This document shows positions 33,492 through 42,547 of a stretch of DNA of 64,000 nt, piece by piece. The stretch covers positions 1-64,000 of the forward strand of contig CAJTJG010000001.1 in the NCBI GenBank assembly GCA_910576785.1. Reading direction: 5' to 3'. The notes under the pieces were generated by a model. The model saw nothing but the letters and a program-made list of their open reading frames with translations, did no database searches and was not told where the DNA came from. The position numbers were made by a program, and so were the translations under genes. Each line of letters starts with the position of its first letter. The stretch's first letter is position 1. This DNA is from an uncultured Duncaniella sp. (GTDB lineage Bacteria > Bacteroidota > Bacteroidia > Bacteroidales > Muribaculaceae).

Positions 33492-34379
33492 ATGAGCATG
33501 GAGCCAAGGACACTTTCAGATACATCACCCGATGATATCATAGATGCATTTCAAAAGGCATTCGGCGACTATGCCGTAAGATTTGACCGGCATGAGGTCG
33601 AGTCGATGTTGCGGCGTCGCGGATTCAGACGCGATATATCGTGGGGAGCTTTTGCCGACGATGGTAGCATATGTGCGTTTCTCCTGAATGGATATGGCGC
33701 ATATGAAGGTGAGATGTGCTGCTATGATTGTGGCACAGGGACGTTGCCGGAATACAGAGGTCTCGGTCTGGCGGGCAAACTTTTCATGATGTCGCAGCCA
33801 GGTCTGATAGAGGCCGGTGTGAGGGGATATCTGTTGGAGGTGCTCACGTCCAACGCTCCTGCCGTGAGTCTTTACAAGAAGGCCGGCTTTGAGATCGTAG
33901 CGGAATATGAGTGTTATAACAAGTCTTTGAGTGATCTCAGGCTTGCTTCCCGACGTCTGGCAGACGTAATGATAGAGGAGATCGGGGCGGAGGCGTTGGA
34001 GCCAATGTCCGGATTCTGCGATTTCAGTCCATCGTGGCAGAATTCATATGAGTCTATATGTAGGGCTGCTGATGAGTTGATAATACTGGCTGCTGTCCGT
34101 AAGGGTGAAAGAATCGGTTATTGTGTCTATGATCCACACACGGGAGATATAGCGCAGATAGCGGTCGACAGGCGATACCGGAGGATGGGTGTGGGCCGGT
34201 CATTGATGGCGCATGCCCTGCAAAAGGCTGAGAACAGCAAGGTCAAGGTCCTTAATGTCGATGCGGGGTGTGAGTCGATGGCAGGTTTTCTTGCTGCGGT
34301 GGGATTTGACAAGGGACTCGCCCAATATGGCATGAGAAAGAACCTGACCGACAGTTTGTCAGGATCCTTTGGGTATTGA
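33492..34379 (+). CDS. Tandem GNAT acetyltransferase
   Basis: Two GNAT folds lie in one chain. The first (about residues 5-135) has the acetyl-CoA loop CGTGTLPEYRGLGLAGKLF and ends with SLYKKAGFEIV. The second (about 165-285) has IAVDRRYRRMGVGRSLMAHA and MAGFLAAVGFDKG. Start 33,492 (MSMEPRTLS) is preferred over 33,450, which overlaps the previous gene and has an odd hydrophobic leader. The substrate is unknown. Its 3' end overlaps the convergent kinase gene by 21 bases. Confidence 0.82.
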   Translation: MSMEPRTLSDTSPDDIIDAFQKAFGDYAVRFDRHEVESMLRRRGFRRDISWGAFADDGSICAFLLNGYGAYEGEMCCYDCGTGTLPEYRGLGLAGKLFMMSQPGLIEAGVRGYLLEVLTSNAPAVSLYKKAGFEIVAEYECYNKSLSDLRLASRRLADVMIEEIGAEALEPMSGFCDFSPSWQNSYESICRAADELIILAAVRKGERIGYCVYDPHTGDIAQIAVDRRYRRMGVGRSLMAHALQKAENSKVKVLNVDAGCESMAGFLAAVGFDKGLAQYGMRKNLTDSLSGSFGY

Positions 34380-35789
34380 AAAAATGAATTCGAGTCCACC
34401 GCCTTCGGCATGGCGGGCGGTGATGTCACCGTCCATCGACAGGAATATGCGGTAGACGAGCGGGAGCCCGAGTCCCGAGCCGCCATTCTTACGTGATCGT
34501 CCGCTGTCCACCCGGTAGAAAAGATCGAAAAGTCTGTCGAGGTGTTCATCGTCCACCCCGGTTCCGTTGTCGGAGAATGAGAAGATCATGTAGCTGTTTT
34601 CTTCGCGCAGCCATCTGAGGCTGATGAGTGAGCCGTGGGAATGCTGTGCGGAATTGCCGGTGAGATGGAGCAACGCGTTTGTAAGCAGAGCCTCATTGGC
34701 TTTGATAATAGATCCCTCCGGGACATCTACTGAGAGATCCATGGATCCGGCCGTATGGTTGTGTTTCACATCGTCGGCGAGCCTCGAGGCGAGATCGTGG
34801 AAGTCGAAAGTCCTGATCTGGATCGGCCGGTTGTTATCCTGGAGCCGCATCACGGCGTTGAGATCATCTATCAGGTCGGCGAGCCGGTTGGTGTTGTCCA
34901 GAGCGCGTTTTATGAATATCTGTTTCTGTGGCTCGGAGATGCCGTTGTCCGAGAGTATCGTGTCGAGATAACCCTTTATGATAGCTACCGGAGTGTTGAG
35001 TTCGTGGCTGACATTGATGCCTATCTGCCGTTCGTGCAGATACTTTTCCTGTTCTGCTTTTATTTTCTCGCGGTATAGCAGCAGGAGTCTTCTGGATACT
35101 TCTCCAAGCTCGTCCTTGGAGAACCTCCATGTCTCTATGTCGTCAGGCAGACTGTTGGTGGCGATGCTTTCAGCAAAGTCACGCAGGGCGTAGACGTTGC
35201 GGCATATCGCTTTCGAGCTGAAGTATGCGAGTATGAATGACAGTCCGCCAAGTCCCAGCATGACCACCCACACCATAGAGTCGACGCTCAGAAACTCGCC
35301 TACCTCACCCTTGTAGGGTAGGGCGGCGAAAGTGTGTATGGCTCCGTCGCTGCTTGTGGCGGAGCTTATCATGTATTTTGAGCCGAACATCTCCATGTCG
35401 TGAAGATATGTGGTGTCACGTTTGTCCCATGACCGCCCGAATTCGGGCATTATCTCACCGGTCCTATCGTGGATGGGGATAGTGGCCTGCTGATTGTCGG
35501 CGATGATATTGCCGTTTTTATCGTAGACTGTGAGGTGGAGAGGATCGAGAGTGGTCTGGTTTGTGAACAGTCTTATGAAGTCGACGGTCTTTTGCAGGTC
35601 GGCCCCTTTGCCATAAGCATCGATCAGCGTCTTGTTGACATTGATGAGCCTGTTGCCCAGATTGTAGCTCAGGCGCTGTCGTTCGTGCGTCACAAAGTAT
35701 AGGATCGTTATGCCTATGACAACCCATAACAATCCGACCAAAGGGAAGAAGAGTTTCCAATGAAGACGTGTTATATGCTTTTTTGACAT
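34359..35789 (-). CDS. Membrane sensor histidine kinase (orphan)
   Basis: The start at 35,789 (MSKKHITRLHWKLFF) puts the first membrane helix at residues 8-30; a start at 35,855 would add a polar leader. A periplasmic sensor region (about 31-165) and a second helix (MVWVVMLGLGGLSFILAYF) lead to a HAMP-like linker. The HisKA domain has INVSHELNTPVAIIKGYL. The HATPase domain has the N box NALLHLTGNSAQHSHG, DNGTGVDDEH and GGSGLGLPLVYRI. No response regulator gene is adjacent on either side, so its partner is elsewhere. It converges on the GNAT gene. Confidence 0.88.
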   Translation of the reverse strand: MSKKHITRLHWKLFFPLVGLLWVVIGITILYFVTHERQRLSYNLGNRLINVNKTLIDAYGKGADLQKTVDFIRLFTNQTTLDPLHLTVYDKNGNIIADNQQATIPIHDRTGEIMPEFGRSWDKRDTTYLHDMEMFGSKYMISSATSSDGAIHTFAALPYKGEVGEFLSVDSMVWVVMLGLGGLSFILAYFSSKAICRNVYALRDFAESIATNSLPDDIETWRFSKDELGEVSRRLLLLYREKIKAEQEKYLHERQIGINVSHELNTPVAIIKGYLDTILSDNGISEPQKQIFIKRALDNTNRLADLIDDLNAVMRLQDNNRPIQIRTFDFHDLASRLADDVKHNHTAGSMDLSVDVPEGSIIKANEALLTNALLHLTGNSAQHSHGSLISLRWLREENSYMIFSFSDNGTGVDDEHLDRLFDLFYRVDSGRSRKNGGSGLGLPLVYRIFLSMDGDITARHAEGGGLEFIFSIPKGS

Positions 35790-35982
35790 TACTGAAGAAC
35801 CGGTTTTTGTGATGTATGGTAATTTTTTAACACTTGCGTTGTGACGAATGTTCATCTTTTATATTGATTCCTGCATCACGGGGAGTCTTCAGAGTATGGC
35901 AGGAATGAAATACATCCACTCCGGTTTTACATTGTCATTAAAGAACCTATGAAAATATAGCTAAGGTATAGAATAAATTCGC

Positions 35983-35990
35983 TATTTTTG
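35983..35990 (+). promoter_or_regulatory. Promoter -7 box for the 36,020 two-gene operon
   Basis: TATTTTTG followed by C matches TAnnTTTG. The first gene starts 29 bases downstream. Confidence 0.55.
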
Positions 35991-36019
35991 CATATTTTAT
36001 AACCAATTAGTAAAAAGCA

Positions 36020-36406
36020 ATGGATCTGTGTAGCCAAACGCCGGTTGTGGTCACCGTAGTCGGTGGTGTTATGATCAAATGCCTGTGGGCTGTCGTGACG
36101 CTCATATTGGGTTGTGTGGCACTGAATGTGGCGCGTAAAGTGGCAGTGCGATGGCTTGAGGCCCGCTCCTGCCGGGAGAAGGCTCTGATGGAGGAGAGAA
36201 TGCGCCGTGATAAGGAGCGGTGTGACATGGCCTGGCGGTTCATTGACCGCTGCTGGAAGGTGGAGCATCCTTCTTCGGCGGAGGATGCCACGGTGTCCGG
36301 CAGCCTGACTGATCAGGAGAGGCGTCTGTATGATGAAGCCTGGGCATACATACGATCACAGTGGGGTGATAATGCCCGCACGGAAGATAATACCGAAGTA
36401 TCATGA
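36020..36406 (+). CDS. Small single-pass membrane protein of unknown function
   Basis: The 128-residue protein has one strong membrane helix at about residues 8-38 (VVVTVVGGVMIKCLWAVVTLILGCVAL). A charged cytoplasmic helix (SCREKALMEERMRRDKER) and a C-terminal domain with YDEAWAYIRSQWGDN follow. I find no known family. Its stop overlaps the start of the RyR/Rossmann membrane protein by four bases (ATGA), so the two are translationally coupled and may form a complex. Confidence 0.65.
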   Translation: MDLCSQTPVVVTVVGGVMIKCLWAVVTLILGCVALNVARKVAVRWLEARSCREKALMEERMRRDKERCDMAWRFIDRCWKVEHPSSAEDATVSGSLTDQERRLYDEAWAYIRSQWGDNARTEDNTEVS

Positions 36407-38766
36407 GTGGAATGTCGGCATATAGATGGGGCTCTCTTGCGCTCGTTGCCGTCATCATTGCGGTTGTCCTCTGGGCGGGAGAGGGAGCGGGACTGTGGTT
36501 CATGACCGTCCTGCTCGGCGCGTGTGCGTTTGTGCTGCTCTGTTCGCTCGTCATGCAGCTTAAGAATGCAGGGATAAGGCCGGTGCATAGCTATGCGAGG
36601 GATTTTCCCATGAAGTTTGTCGCCACGCTCATGGGCTTTTTTCTGGTAGAGGGCACACTGTTGTACATGTATGTATTTTATACCATAGGGCATGACGGCA
36701 TGACATTGGATGATATTGGTCATCCGGTGGAGTTTTCCAATGCGGAATATCTGCTGCGCTCTCTCATTTGCTCGCTTGATCTGTTCATGCTTGATGTGGA
36801 TGGCGGTCTTCTTGACCGCCTTGACAGACATGCCGCGCTCAAGGGGTGGCTGTCATTTCAGGCGGTAATGTCGTTTTCTTGCACGGTGGCTTTGCTTGTG
36901 GGACTTGTATACTCGCGTCTGAATGCATATTGCAGATTGAATTTCCGTAGTGTTGTCGATGACGGGAAAAATCATCTCTATCTGTTTTTCGGCAACAACG
37001 ATCCGTCGCTGTTGCTTATCAGGGATATAGTCAGGCAGGATCCGAAGGCTGTAGCTGTGATAATTGACGAGGCGAACATCGACGAGGATGAAAGCGGCGG
37101 ATGGGACGGCATAGTAGGACTTCTGGCCCATAAGCGCAAGGTGTTCAAATGTGCCGACTCAGCAGGGGCCTATGTGGCTATAGCCAGCCAGCAGTTTGAC
37201 GATATAGATGTCGACATAACCGCGGAGGATGAGTTCGATGCGTTCGGTTACATCGGTCTGCCGAGAATCAGACGACTCATATCGCGGCTTGGGCAGACAG
37301 CCGGCGCACAGCTGCATATCTTTTTCATGGGTGAGGATGAGGAGCGTAATATACGCAATATCATAGCGCTTGCCAAGGACAGGACAATGCGTACGGTGGC
37401 GGCTGACAGGGCCATGGCCCACCGAATTTATTGTCATGCCCGTTACAATGGACCCAACCGGGTGGTGCAGGATGTGGCATTGAAGAAACATCTCGACATC
37501 AGGATAGTCGATTCGTCGCATATGGCTATAGAACTTCTGAAGCTTGACAGGAGCTATCATCCTGTGAATGTCGTCGGGATCAGCAGGGACAATCCGGCTA
37601 CCGTGGAGACGCCTTTCACGGCGCTGATAGTGGGATTCGGCGAGGTGGGGCGCGATGCGTTCAGATTCCTGTATGAATTCGGAGCATTCGTTGACAGCTC
37701 TGATACGGACAGGAGAAGCCCGTTCGAATGCATGGTCGTCGACAAGGATCTTGACAAAATCAAGGGTACATTCATGGCATCGATGCCAGCGGTGTTCAGC
37801 GGCGACACCACCGGGCGTTCTGTCCGGTTTGAGCCGGTGGACCATAACAGTGCCGACTTTCATGGCCGTGTGCTCACTGATGAGTTTGCCGGAAAGGTCA
37901 ACTATGTGGTCATATCAATAGGTGATAATGACGAGGCTATCGCCCTTGCCACTCGTGTGTTCAATAGAGTGAGACGATGCAGGGAGGATATCTCGAACCT
38001 GCGCATTCTCGTGAGATGTACGGATGACAGCAAGACCGAAAGCATACAGAAAATAGCTGATCATTACAACTTCGGGTATGGGAAGGAGGAAGAAAACACT
38101 CCTGTGATCCTGATCTTCGGCCAGCCGGAGAAGACGTATACCTACGACCTCGTGGTGAGCGACCGTCTGATCGAGGAGGGGAAAGTCTTCCACGAGAAAT
38201 ACCGCGAGCTGAGCGGGGAGGGGCTGACCTGGGACGAAAGGCATGTGAAGCATACCGATACGGGTACGCCTAAGATCGATGATCTGCGTAAATTGCGACG
38301 TCAGGAGTCGCAGGACCGTGCCAATGCCCTCCATGCGGGTACAAAGATGATATTGCTGAAGAATGCCATGGGCCATATGGCGGAGCATCAGGATGTGGAC
38401 TGGGATCAGTTCTATATGAACTATTTCAATGCCGACGGTACAGCTGATGTGGCCGGATCCGGGGCTGATATTCGTTATCCGGAGCTCTCCGCCTGTGAGA
38501 ATCTTATTGTGAGACATCTGGCTATGCTCGAGCACATGCGCTGGAACGCCGCCCACGAATTGATGGGCTATGAGTTCAATGACAGCGGAAATGAGTGCGA
38601 TGAGCGCACCATGCGGCACAACTGTCTGTGTCCATGGAGCCGGCTTGACGGTCAGAGCGCCAAGATAACCGACTGGGTATGTGACTATAAGCGATATGAC
38701 TTCTGCGTGGTGGATACCACGGTGGCATTGTACAGGAAATATCTTGAGACCGAAGGTGAAAATTAG
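36403..38766 (+). CDS. Channel-like membrane protein with tandem TrkA_N-type Rossmann domains and C-terminal RyR domain
   Basis: Four probable membrane helices lie at about 6-24, 30-51, 68-92 and 147-168. Two regulator-type Rossmann domains follow. The first begins at HLYLFFGNNDPSLLLIRDIV (about residue 190) with acidic VIIDEANIDEDES. The second has TALIVGFGEVGRDAFRFL (about 405) with a clear GxGxxG. The C-terminal ~100 residues resemble the ryanodine-receptor repeat (RyR, PF02026): RHLAMLEHMRWNAAHELMGY and a final YDFCVVDTTVAL. Known bacterial RyR domains occur in nucleotide- or ion-linked signalling proteins. I infer a ligand-gated ion conductance or membrane sensor. The substrate and ligand are unknown. 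Confidence 0.72.
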   Translation: MSGMSAYRWGSLALVAVIIAVVLWAGEGAGLWFMTVLLGACAFVLLCSLVMQLKNAGIRPVHSYARDFPMKFVATLMGFFLVEGTLLYMYVFYTIGHDGMTLDDIGHPVEFSNAEYLLRSLICSLDLFMLDVDGGLLDRLDRHAALKGWLSFQAVMSFSCTVALLVGLVYSRLNAYCRLNFRSVVDDGKNHLYLFFGNNDPSLLLIRDIVRQDPKAVAVIIDEANIDEDESGGWDGIVGLLAHKRKVFKCADSAGAYVAIASQQFDDIDVDITAEDEFDAFGYIGLPRIRRLISRLGQTAGAQLHIFFMGEDEERNIRNIIALAKDRTMRTVAADRAMAHRIYCHARYNGPNRVVQDVALKKHLDIRIVDSSHMAIELLKLDRSYHPVNVVGISRDNPATVETPFTALIVGFGEVGRDAFRFLYEFGAFVDSSDTDRRSPFECMVVDKDLDKIKGTFMASMPAVFSGDTTGRSVRFEPVDHNSADFHGRVLTDEFAGKVNYVVISIGDNDEAIALATRVFNRVRRCREDISNLRILVRCTDDSKTESIQKIADHYNFGYGKEEENTPVILIFGQPEKTYTYDLVVSDRLIEEGKVFHEKYRELSGEGLTWDERHVKHTDTGTPKIDDLRKLRRQESQDRANALHAGTKMILLKNAMGHMAEHQDVDWDQFYMNYFNADGTADVAGSGADIRYPELSACENLIVRHLAMLEHMRWNAAHELMGYEFNDSGNECDERTMRHNCLCPWSRLDGQSAKITDWVCDYKRYDFCVVDTTVALYRKYLETEGEN

Positions 38767-38801
38767 TGGCCCATATGGTGACAGATGTGGCGGAAAATGG
38801 G

Positions 38802-38809
38802 TAATTTTG
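38802..38809 (+). promoter_or_regulatory. Promoter -7 box for metX
   Basis: TAATTTTG followed by C is a perfect TAnnTTTG, 19 bases before the metX start. It probably drives the whole rightward run of genes to lrgB. Confidence 0.65.
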
Positions 38810-38828
38810 CAGTTTGAACTTATGAAAT

Positions 38829-39839
38829 ATGCTCAAGATATATAAACATAACGCACCTTTCGCGCTCGAGCTTGGCGGAGAGCTTCAGCAACTGACCATA
38901 GCGTATCATACATATGGCACGATGTCGGCGGATGCAGATAACGTGGTGTGGGTATGCCATGCCCTGACCGCCAACAGTGATGTGGCCGACTGGTGGCCAC
39001 ATACGGTGGAGAACGGCCGATTCCTCGATCCGGACAGATGGTTTGTAGTATGTGCCAACATCATCGGGTCGCCATATGGCACTACGGCCCCGCTGCATGA
39101 GGATCCGCGCACAGGCAAGCCTTACTATGACAGTTTTCCCGCCTACACCATCAGGGATGTGGTGAATGCCCATCGTCTGCTCGCCCGTCATCTCGGGGTG
39201 GAGAGGGTGCATACGCTCGTAGGCTGTTCCGTAGGTGGATTTCAGGCTGTGGAGTGGGCTGTCATGGAGCCGTGGCGGTTTGACCGTCTGTCGCTGATGG
39301 CTACCGATGCCAAGGCCACACCATGGACCATAGCCATCGATGAGACGCAGCGCATGAGCATAAAGGCCGATGCCACCTATGGGGAGCCGCGTCCGGACGC
39401 GGCATCGGCGGGACTGGCTGCGGCGCGTGCCATAGGCTTGCTCAGTTACAGGGGGCCTTCGGGTTATAACCTCACGCAATGTGACGCTGCCGACTTTCCG
39501 GCTCCGCGCCGCGCTGTGTCCTATCAGCGCTATCAGGGCGAGAAGCTTGTGAGGCGTTTTGACGCATATTCCTATTGCGCCATCCTCGATGCCTTCGACT
39601 CGCACGATGTAGGGCGCGGTCGTGGGGGGCTTGACGCTGCTCTGGGGCGCATAGAGGCAAAGACGCTTGTGATAGGGCTTACTACAGATATTGTGTTTCC
39701 GGCCGATGATATGCGTGCGCTCGCCTCGCGGATACCCGGAGCCGTGTATGCCGAGATCCAGTCGCCATTTGGCCATGACGGATTTCTGGTGGAGCACGAC
39801 CAGCTCAATGCGTTGATGAAACCATTCATGGAGGTATGA
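38829..39839 (+). CDS. metX: Homoserine O-acetyltransferase-like alpha/beta hydrolase (MetX family)
   Basis: The MetX family acetylates homoserine with acetyl-CoA for methionine synthesis. The nucleophile elbow is VGCSVGGFQAVEW (Ser134; usually GGSMGG). The acid is Asp287 in GLTTDIVFP and His316 is in SPFGHDGFLVE. The segment HALTANSDVADWW and NIIGSPYGTTAP match the family. At 336 residues it is a little shorter than typical 350-380-residue enzymes. No met gene is adjacent. Some family members use succinyl-CoA or other substrates, so the acyl donor is not certain. Confidence 0.85.
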   Translation: MLKIYKHNAPFALELGGELQQLTIAYHTYGTMSADADNVVWVCHALTANSDVADWWPHTVENGRFLDPDRWFVVCANIIGSPYGTTAPLHEDPRTGKPYYDSFPAYTIRDVVNAHRLLARHLGVERVHTLVGCSVGGFQAVEWAVMEPWRFDRLSLMATDAKATPWTIAIDETQRMSIKADATYGEPRPDAASAGLAAARAIGLLSYRGPSGYNLTQCDAADFPAPRRAVSYQRYQGEKLVRRFDAYSYCAILDAFDSHDVGRGRGGLDAALGRIEAKTLVIGLTTDIVFPADDMRALASRIPGAVYAEIQSPFGHDGFLVEHDQLNALMKPFMEV

Positions 39840-40738
39840 CTATGACGGATAGTGTGAAGGGATACATACTTGGGGCAGTAGCGGCTGTAAGCTATGGTAC
39901 AAATCCACTTTTTGCCGTGCCCCTCTACGACATGGGGCTGAGTACCGGTTCGGTGCTCTTCTACCGCTATGCATTCGCGGTGCTGATACTTGGACTCGTG
40001 ATGCTGAAGCGTGGCGACAGTTTCCGCCTGTCCGGCCGCAACTTGTGGTTAATGGTGGCTGAGGGTGTTTTTTTCGCCCTCTCGTCGGTATTGCTGTTCG
40101 AGGCATACAGATATATGGATGTCGGGCTTGCGTCCACACTGCTGTTTGTCGAGCCTGTGTTCATAGCCCTTATGCTGTGGCTTTTTTTCAAGCAGCGCAT
40201 CTCGGGCGTGACAGTCGCGGCGATAGCTCTGTGTCTGGCTGGAGTGGTGTTTCTTGCCAATCCCGGTGAGGGAGCGGTAGTCACGACGCGCGGATTGATA
40301 TATGTCATTCTGTCAGCCCTATGCTATGCCGTGTATATGGTGTTGATAAACAAGACATCGCTCCAACGTCTCAAGGGTACCACGATAACATTCTATTCGC
40401 TGTTGTTCGGCATACTGGTCTTTGTAGTGAAACTCAACGGGCTTGTGGATCTACAGTCTATACCCGGGTCCGCACTCGGGTTATCGTGCATAGTGGGGAT
40501 TTCGGTGCTTCCAACCATCGTGTCACTGCTGACGGTTGCGGTGGCCATAGGGTTTATAGGATCGGTGGCGGTAGCCATACTCGGGGCTCTCGAGCCGATC
40601 ACAGGAGTGCTTTTCGGGGTGATGCTGTTTGATGAAGTCCTTACTGTCAAGGCCGTGACAGGTATGGTGCTGATCATCGGATCGGTAATAGTGCTGATAG
40701 CCGCTCCTCGGCTCAAGCAGGTCATACGGCGCAGATAG
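39836..40738 (+). CDS. DMT superfamily (EamA) transporter
   Basis: The 300-residue protein has ten predicted membrane helices in two EamA repeats. The first has GYILGAVAAVSYGTNPLFAVPLY with LFYRYAFAVLILGLVML; the second starts near GLIYVILSALCYAVYMVLINK and ends ALEPITGVLFGVMLFDEVLT. Members export amino acids, nucleosides or other metabolites. The start overlaps metX by four bases, so the exporter may handle a metX-related metabolite, but this is only inferred from position. Confidence 0.87.
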   Translation: MTMTDSVKGYILGAVAAVSYGTNPLFAVPLYDMGLSTGSVLFYRYAFAVLILGLVMLKRGDSFRLSGRNLWLMVAEGVFFALSSVLLFEAYRYMDVGLASTLLFVEPVFIALMLWLFFKQRISGVTVAAIALCLAGVVFLANPGEGAVVTTRGLIYVILSALCYAVYMVLINKTSLQRLKGTTITFYSLLFGILVFVVKLNGLVDLQSIPGSALGLSCIVGISVLPTIVSLLTVAVAIGFIGSVAVAILGALEPITGVLFGVMLFDEVLTVKAVTGMVLIIGSVIVLIAAPRLKQVIRRR

Positions 40739-40754
40739 TTTTTTTATAATTCGT

Positions 40755-41513
40755 ATGATAATGTACAAGATGTCAAGACAACTGCTTGCATTGTTTATCT
40801 GCATGATGCTCGGCACAGGGATCTCCATGGCCGGGACGACCGACCGCACCGCCGTAGCGGCGGAAAAGGGCATGCAGCGTCTGGAGCGTCCGTTCTCGAT
40901 GGCATTTACCATCGGGCCGAATTTCAACACCGGCGGATCGGAGCATGGTGATGTGTTTGGTGTCAGACCGGAGGTATGCACTCAGTTCGACTGCCGCCTT
41001 GGGTTCGGTGTGGCCCGCGGATGGTCGGTGTATGCCGATCTCGGCCTGTCGTTCTATACACTCAAGGTGGACAATATCGGCGAGGGATTTGCCAATGCAT
41101 TGCTCAACGCACTTCTGCCCGGCTACGGATCCATCCATACCTCAGTGGCAGCCGGGGGTGCCTATCTGTGGCAACCGGGACGCTTCTTGTTGTCGCCCCG
41201 TGCAGGGATAGGATGGTATCATGTGAAGAAGGGGGAGAGCTCCGGACGGCTTGACAACGGCGTCAGGGTGGAGTATGACAGGCGTATAGCCGTTCCTACC
41301 TTCAATGCCGGCCTTTCGGTAGGATTCCGCACTTCGAGGATATGCACCCTGATCATGGATCTGAATTACCGGTGTCCGCTGGCCAGGGCTTCAGCCAATG
41401 TCACCACTACCACCGGTGATGGTGTCACCACAGCGAAAAAATTCCGATCGGGAAGCTGGGGCAATGATCTGTCACTGTCGGTAGGTGTGCAGTTTAATGT
41501 AGAGATGAATTGA
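40755..41513 (+). CDS. Outer-membrane beta-barrel protein
   Basis: A signal peptide (residues 1-26, RQLLALFICMMLGTGISMAG) is followed by a short linker. After it come amphipathic strands typical of OmpW/OmpA-type porin-like barrels: MAFTIGPNFNTGG, GWSVYADLGLSFYTLKV, FLLSPRAGIGWYHVKKG and a terminal strand DLSLSVGVQFNVEMN. The 252-residue length would fit 8-10 strands. Function unknown. It lies between the transporter and lrgA in the same orientation with short gaps. Confidence 0.7.
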   Translation: MIMYKMSRQLLALFICMMLGTGISMAGTTDRTAVAAEKGMQRLERPFSMAFTIGPNFNTGGSEHGDVFGVRPEVCTQFDCRLGFGVARGWSVYADLGLSFYTLKVDNIGEGFANALLNALLPGYGSIHTSVAAGGAYLWQPGRFLLSPRAGIGWYHVKKGESSGRLDNGVRVEYDRRIAVPTFNAGLSVGFRTSRICTLIMDLNYRCPLARASANVTTTTGDGVTTAKKFRSGSWGNDLSLSVGVQFNVEMN

Positions 41514-41526
41514 AAACAGCATTGAT

Positions 41527-41874
41527 ATGGTAAAGCAATGTGCTATAATATTCGGCTGTCTTGCCGTAGGTGAGGCCATCGTGTGGCTTACAGGTATAAC
41601 GGTGCCGGGGAGCATACTCGGCATGCTGCTGCTCACCATACTGCTTGACCGCCGGATGGTCAAACCTGAGACTGTGGCGCCGATGTGCCGGTTTCTTGTA
41701 TCCAATATGGGTTTCTTTTTCGTTCCGCCCGGAGTGGCGCTCATGCTGTATTTCGATCTGATATCGGCGTCATGGCTCCCTATCACGGTAGCTACAGTAG
41801 TGAGCACGGCACTTGTGCTTGTGGTAACAGGACAGGTTCATCAATTATTCCGTCATGGAGTTCATAGAAAGTAA
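41527..41874 (+). CDS. lrgA: LrgA/CidA family holin-like membrane protein
   Basis: The 115-residue protein has four hydrophobic segments. The family motif is GITVPGSILGMLLLTILL near residues 23-40, and MCRFLVSNMGFFFVPPGVALM near 53-74 is diagnostic. With LrgB it forms the CidAB/LrgAB pair linked to cell-death control and export of small organic acids. Its 3' end overlaps lrgB by 20 bases. Confidence 0.9.
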   Translation: MVKQCAIIFGCLAVGEAIVWLTGITVPGSILGMLLLTILLDRRMVKPETVAPMCRFLVSNMGFFFVPPGVALMLYFDLISASWLPITVATVVSTALVLVVTGQVHQLFRHGVHRK

Positions 41875-42547
41875 TGTTTTTCTCATAGCCCTCACTTTCG
41901 GGGTGTATTTCGGTGCGCAGAAACTGAGGGATATGACGGGATGGCAGGTGCTCCACCCCGTGCTTGTGACGATAGCGCTTCTCATCACATTCCTAAAGGT
42001 GACAGGTCTCACATATGAGGCATATTCATTGTCCGGACGATATATAGAATTCTGGCTAAAGCCGGCCATTGTGGCTCTGGGGCTTCCGCTCTACACACAG
42101 CTGCGCTCCATAAGGCGTCAGTTCATGCCCATATTCATGAGTCAGCTCGCAGGGTGTGTCACCGGCATAGTGTCGGTGGTGCTGATAGCAAAAGGGATGG
42201 GAGCCTCGCGCGACATCATCGTCTCGCTGGCTCCCAAATCGGTGTCAACGCCCATAGCCATCGAGATAACCTCGCAGCTCGGAGGCATCCCGTCGCTTAC
42301 GGCGGCTATAGTGGTGCTTGTGGGGTTGCTTGGTGCGGTGTGCGGACTCAGGGTTCTCACCATAGGGCACATCAACAGTCCCATAGCCATGGGCCTCAGC
42401 ATGGGCACTGCAGCCCATGTCATAGGTACCAGCCGTGCACAACAGCTCTCCGATCGCTATGGCGCTTATGCCACTGTGGGGCTGATACTCAACGGTGTGC
42501 TGACCTCGGTGCTCGCGGGCCCGCTGCTCACGCTGCTGGGGGTGTAG
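41855..42547 (+). CDS. lrgB: LrgB/CidB family membrane protein
   Basis: The 230-residue polytopic protein has the family core: FGVYFGAQKLRDMTGWQVLHPVL near the N-terminus, WLKPAIVALGLPLYTQLRSI, and SLAPKSVSTPIAIEIT near residue 125, the most conserved stretch. It ends AHVIGTSRAQQLSDRYGAYAT with GLILNGVLTSVLAGPLL. It is partner to the overlapping lrgA and converges on the mscS gene with a 20-base overlap. Confidence 0.92.
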   Translation: MEFIESNVFLIALTFGVYFGAQKLRDMTGWQVLHPVLVTIALLITFLKVTGLTYEAYSLSGRYIEFWLKPAIVALGLPLYTQLRSIRRQFMPIFMSQLAGCVTGIVSVVLIAKGMGASRDIIVSLAPKSVSTPIAIEITSQLGGIPSLTAAIVVLVGLLGAVCGLRVLTIGHINSPIAMGLSMGTAAHVIGTSRAQQLSDRYGAYATVGLILNGVLTSVLAGPLLTLLGV

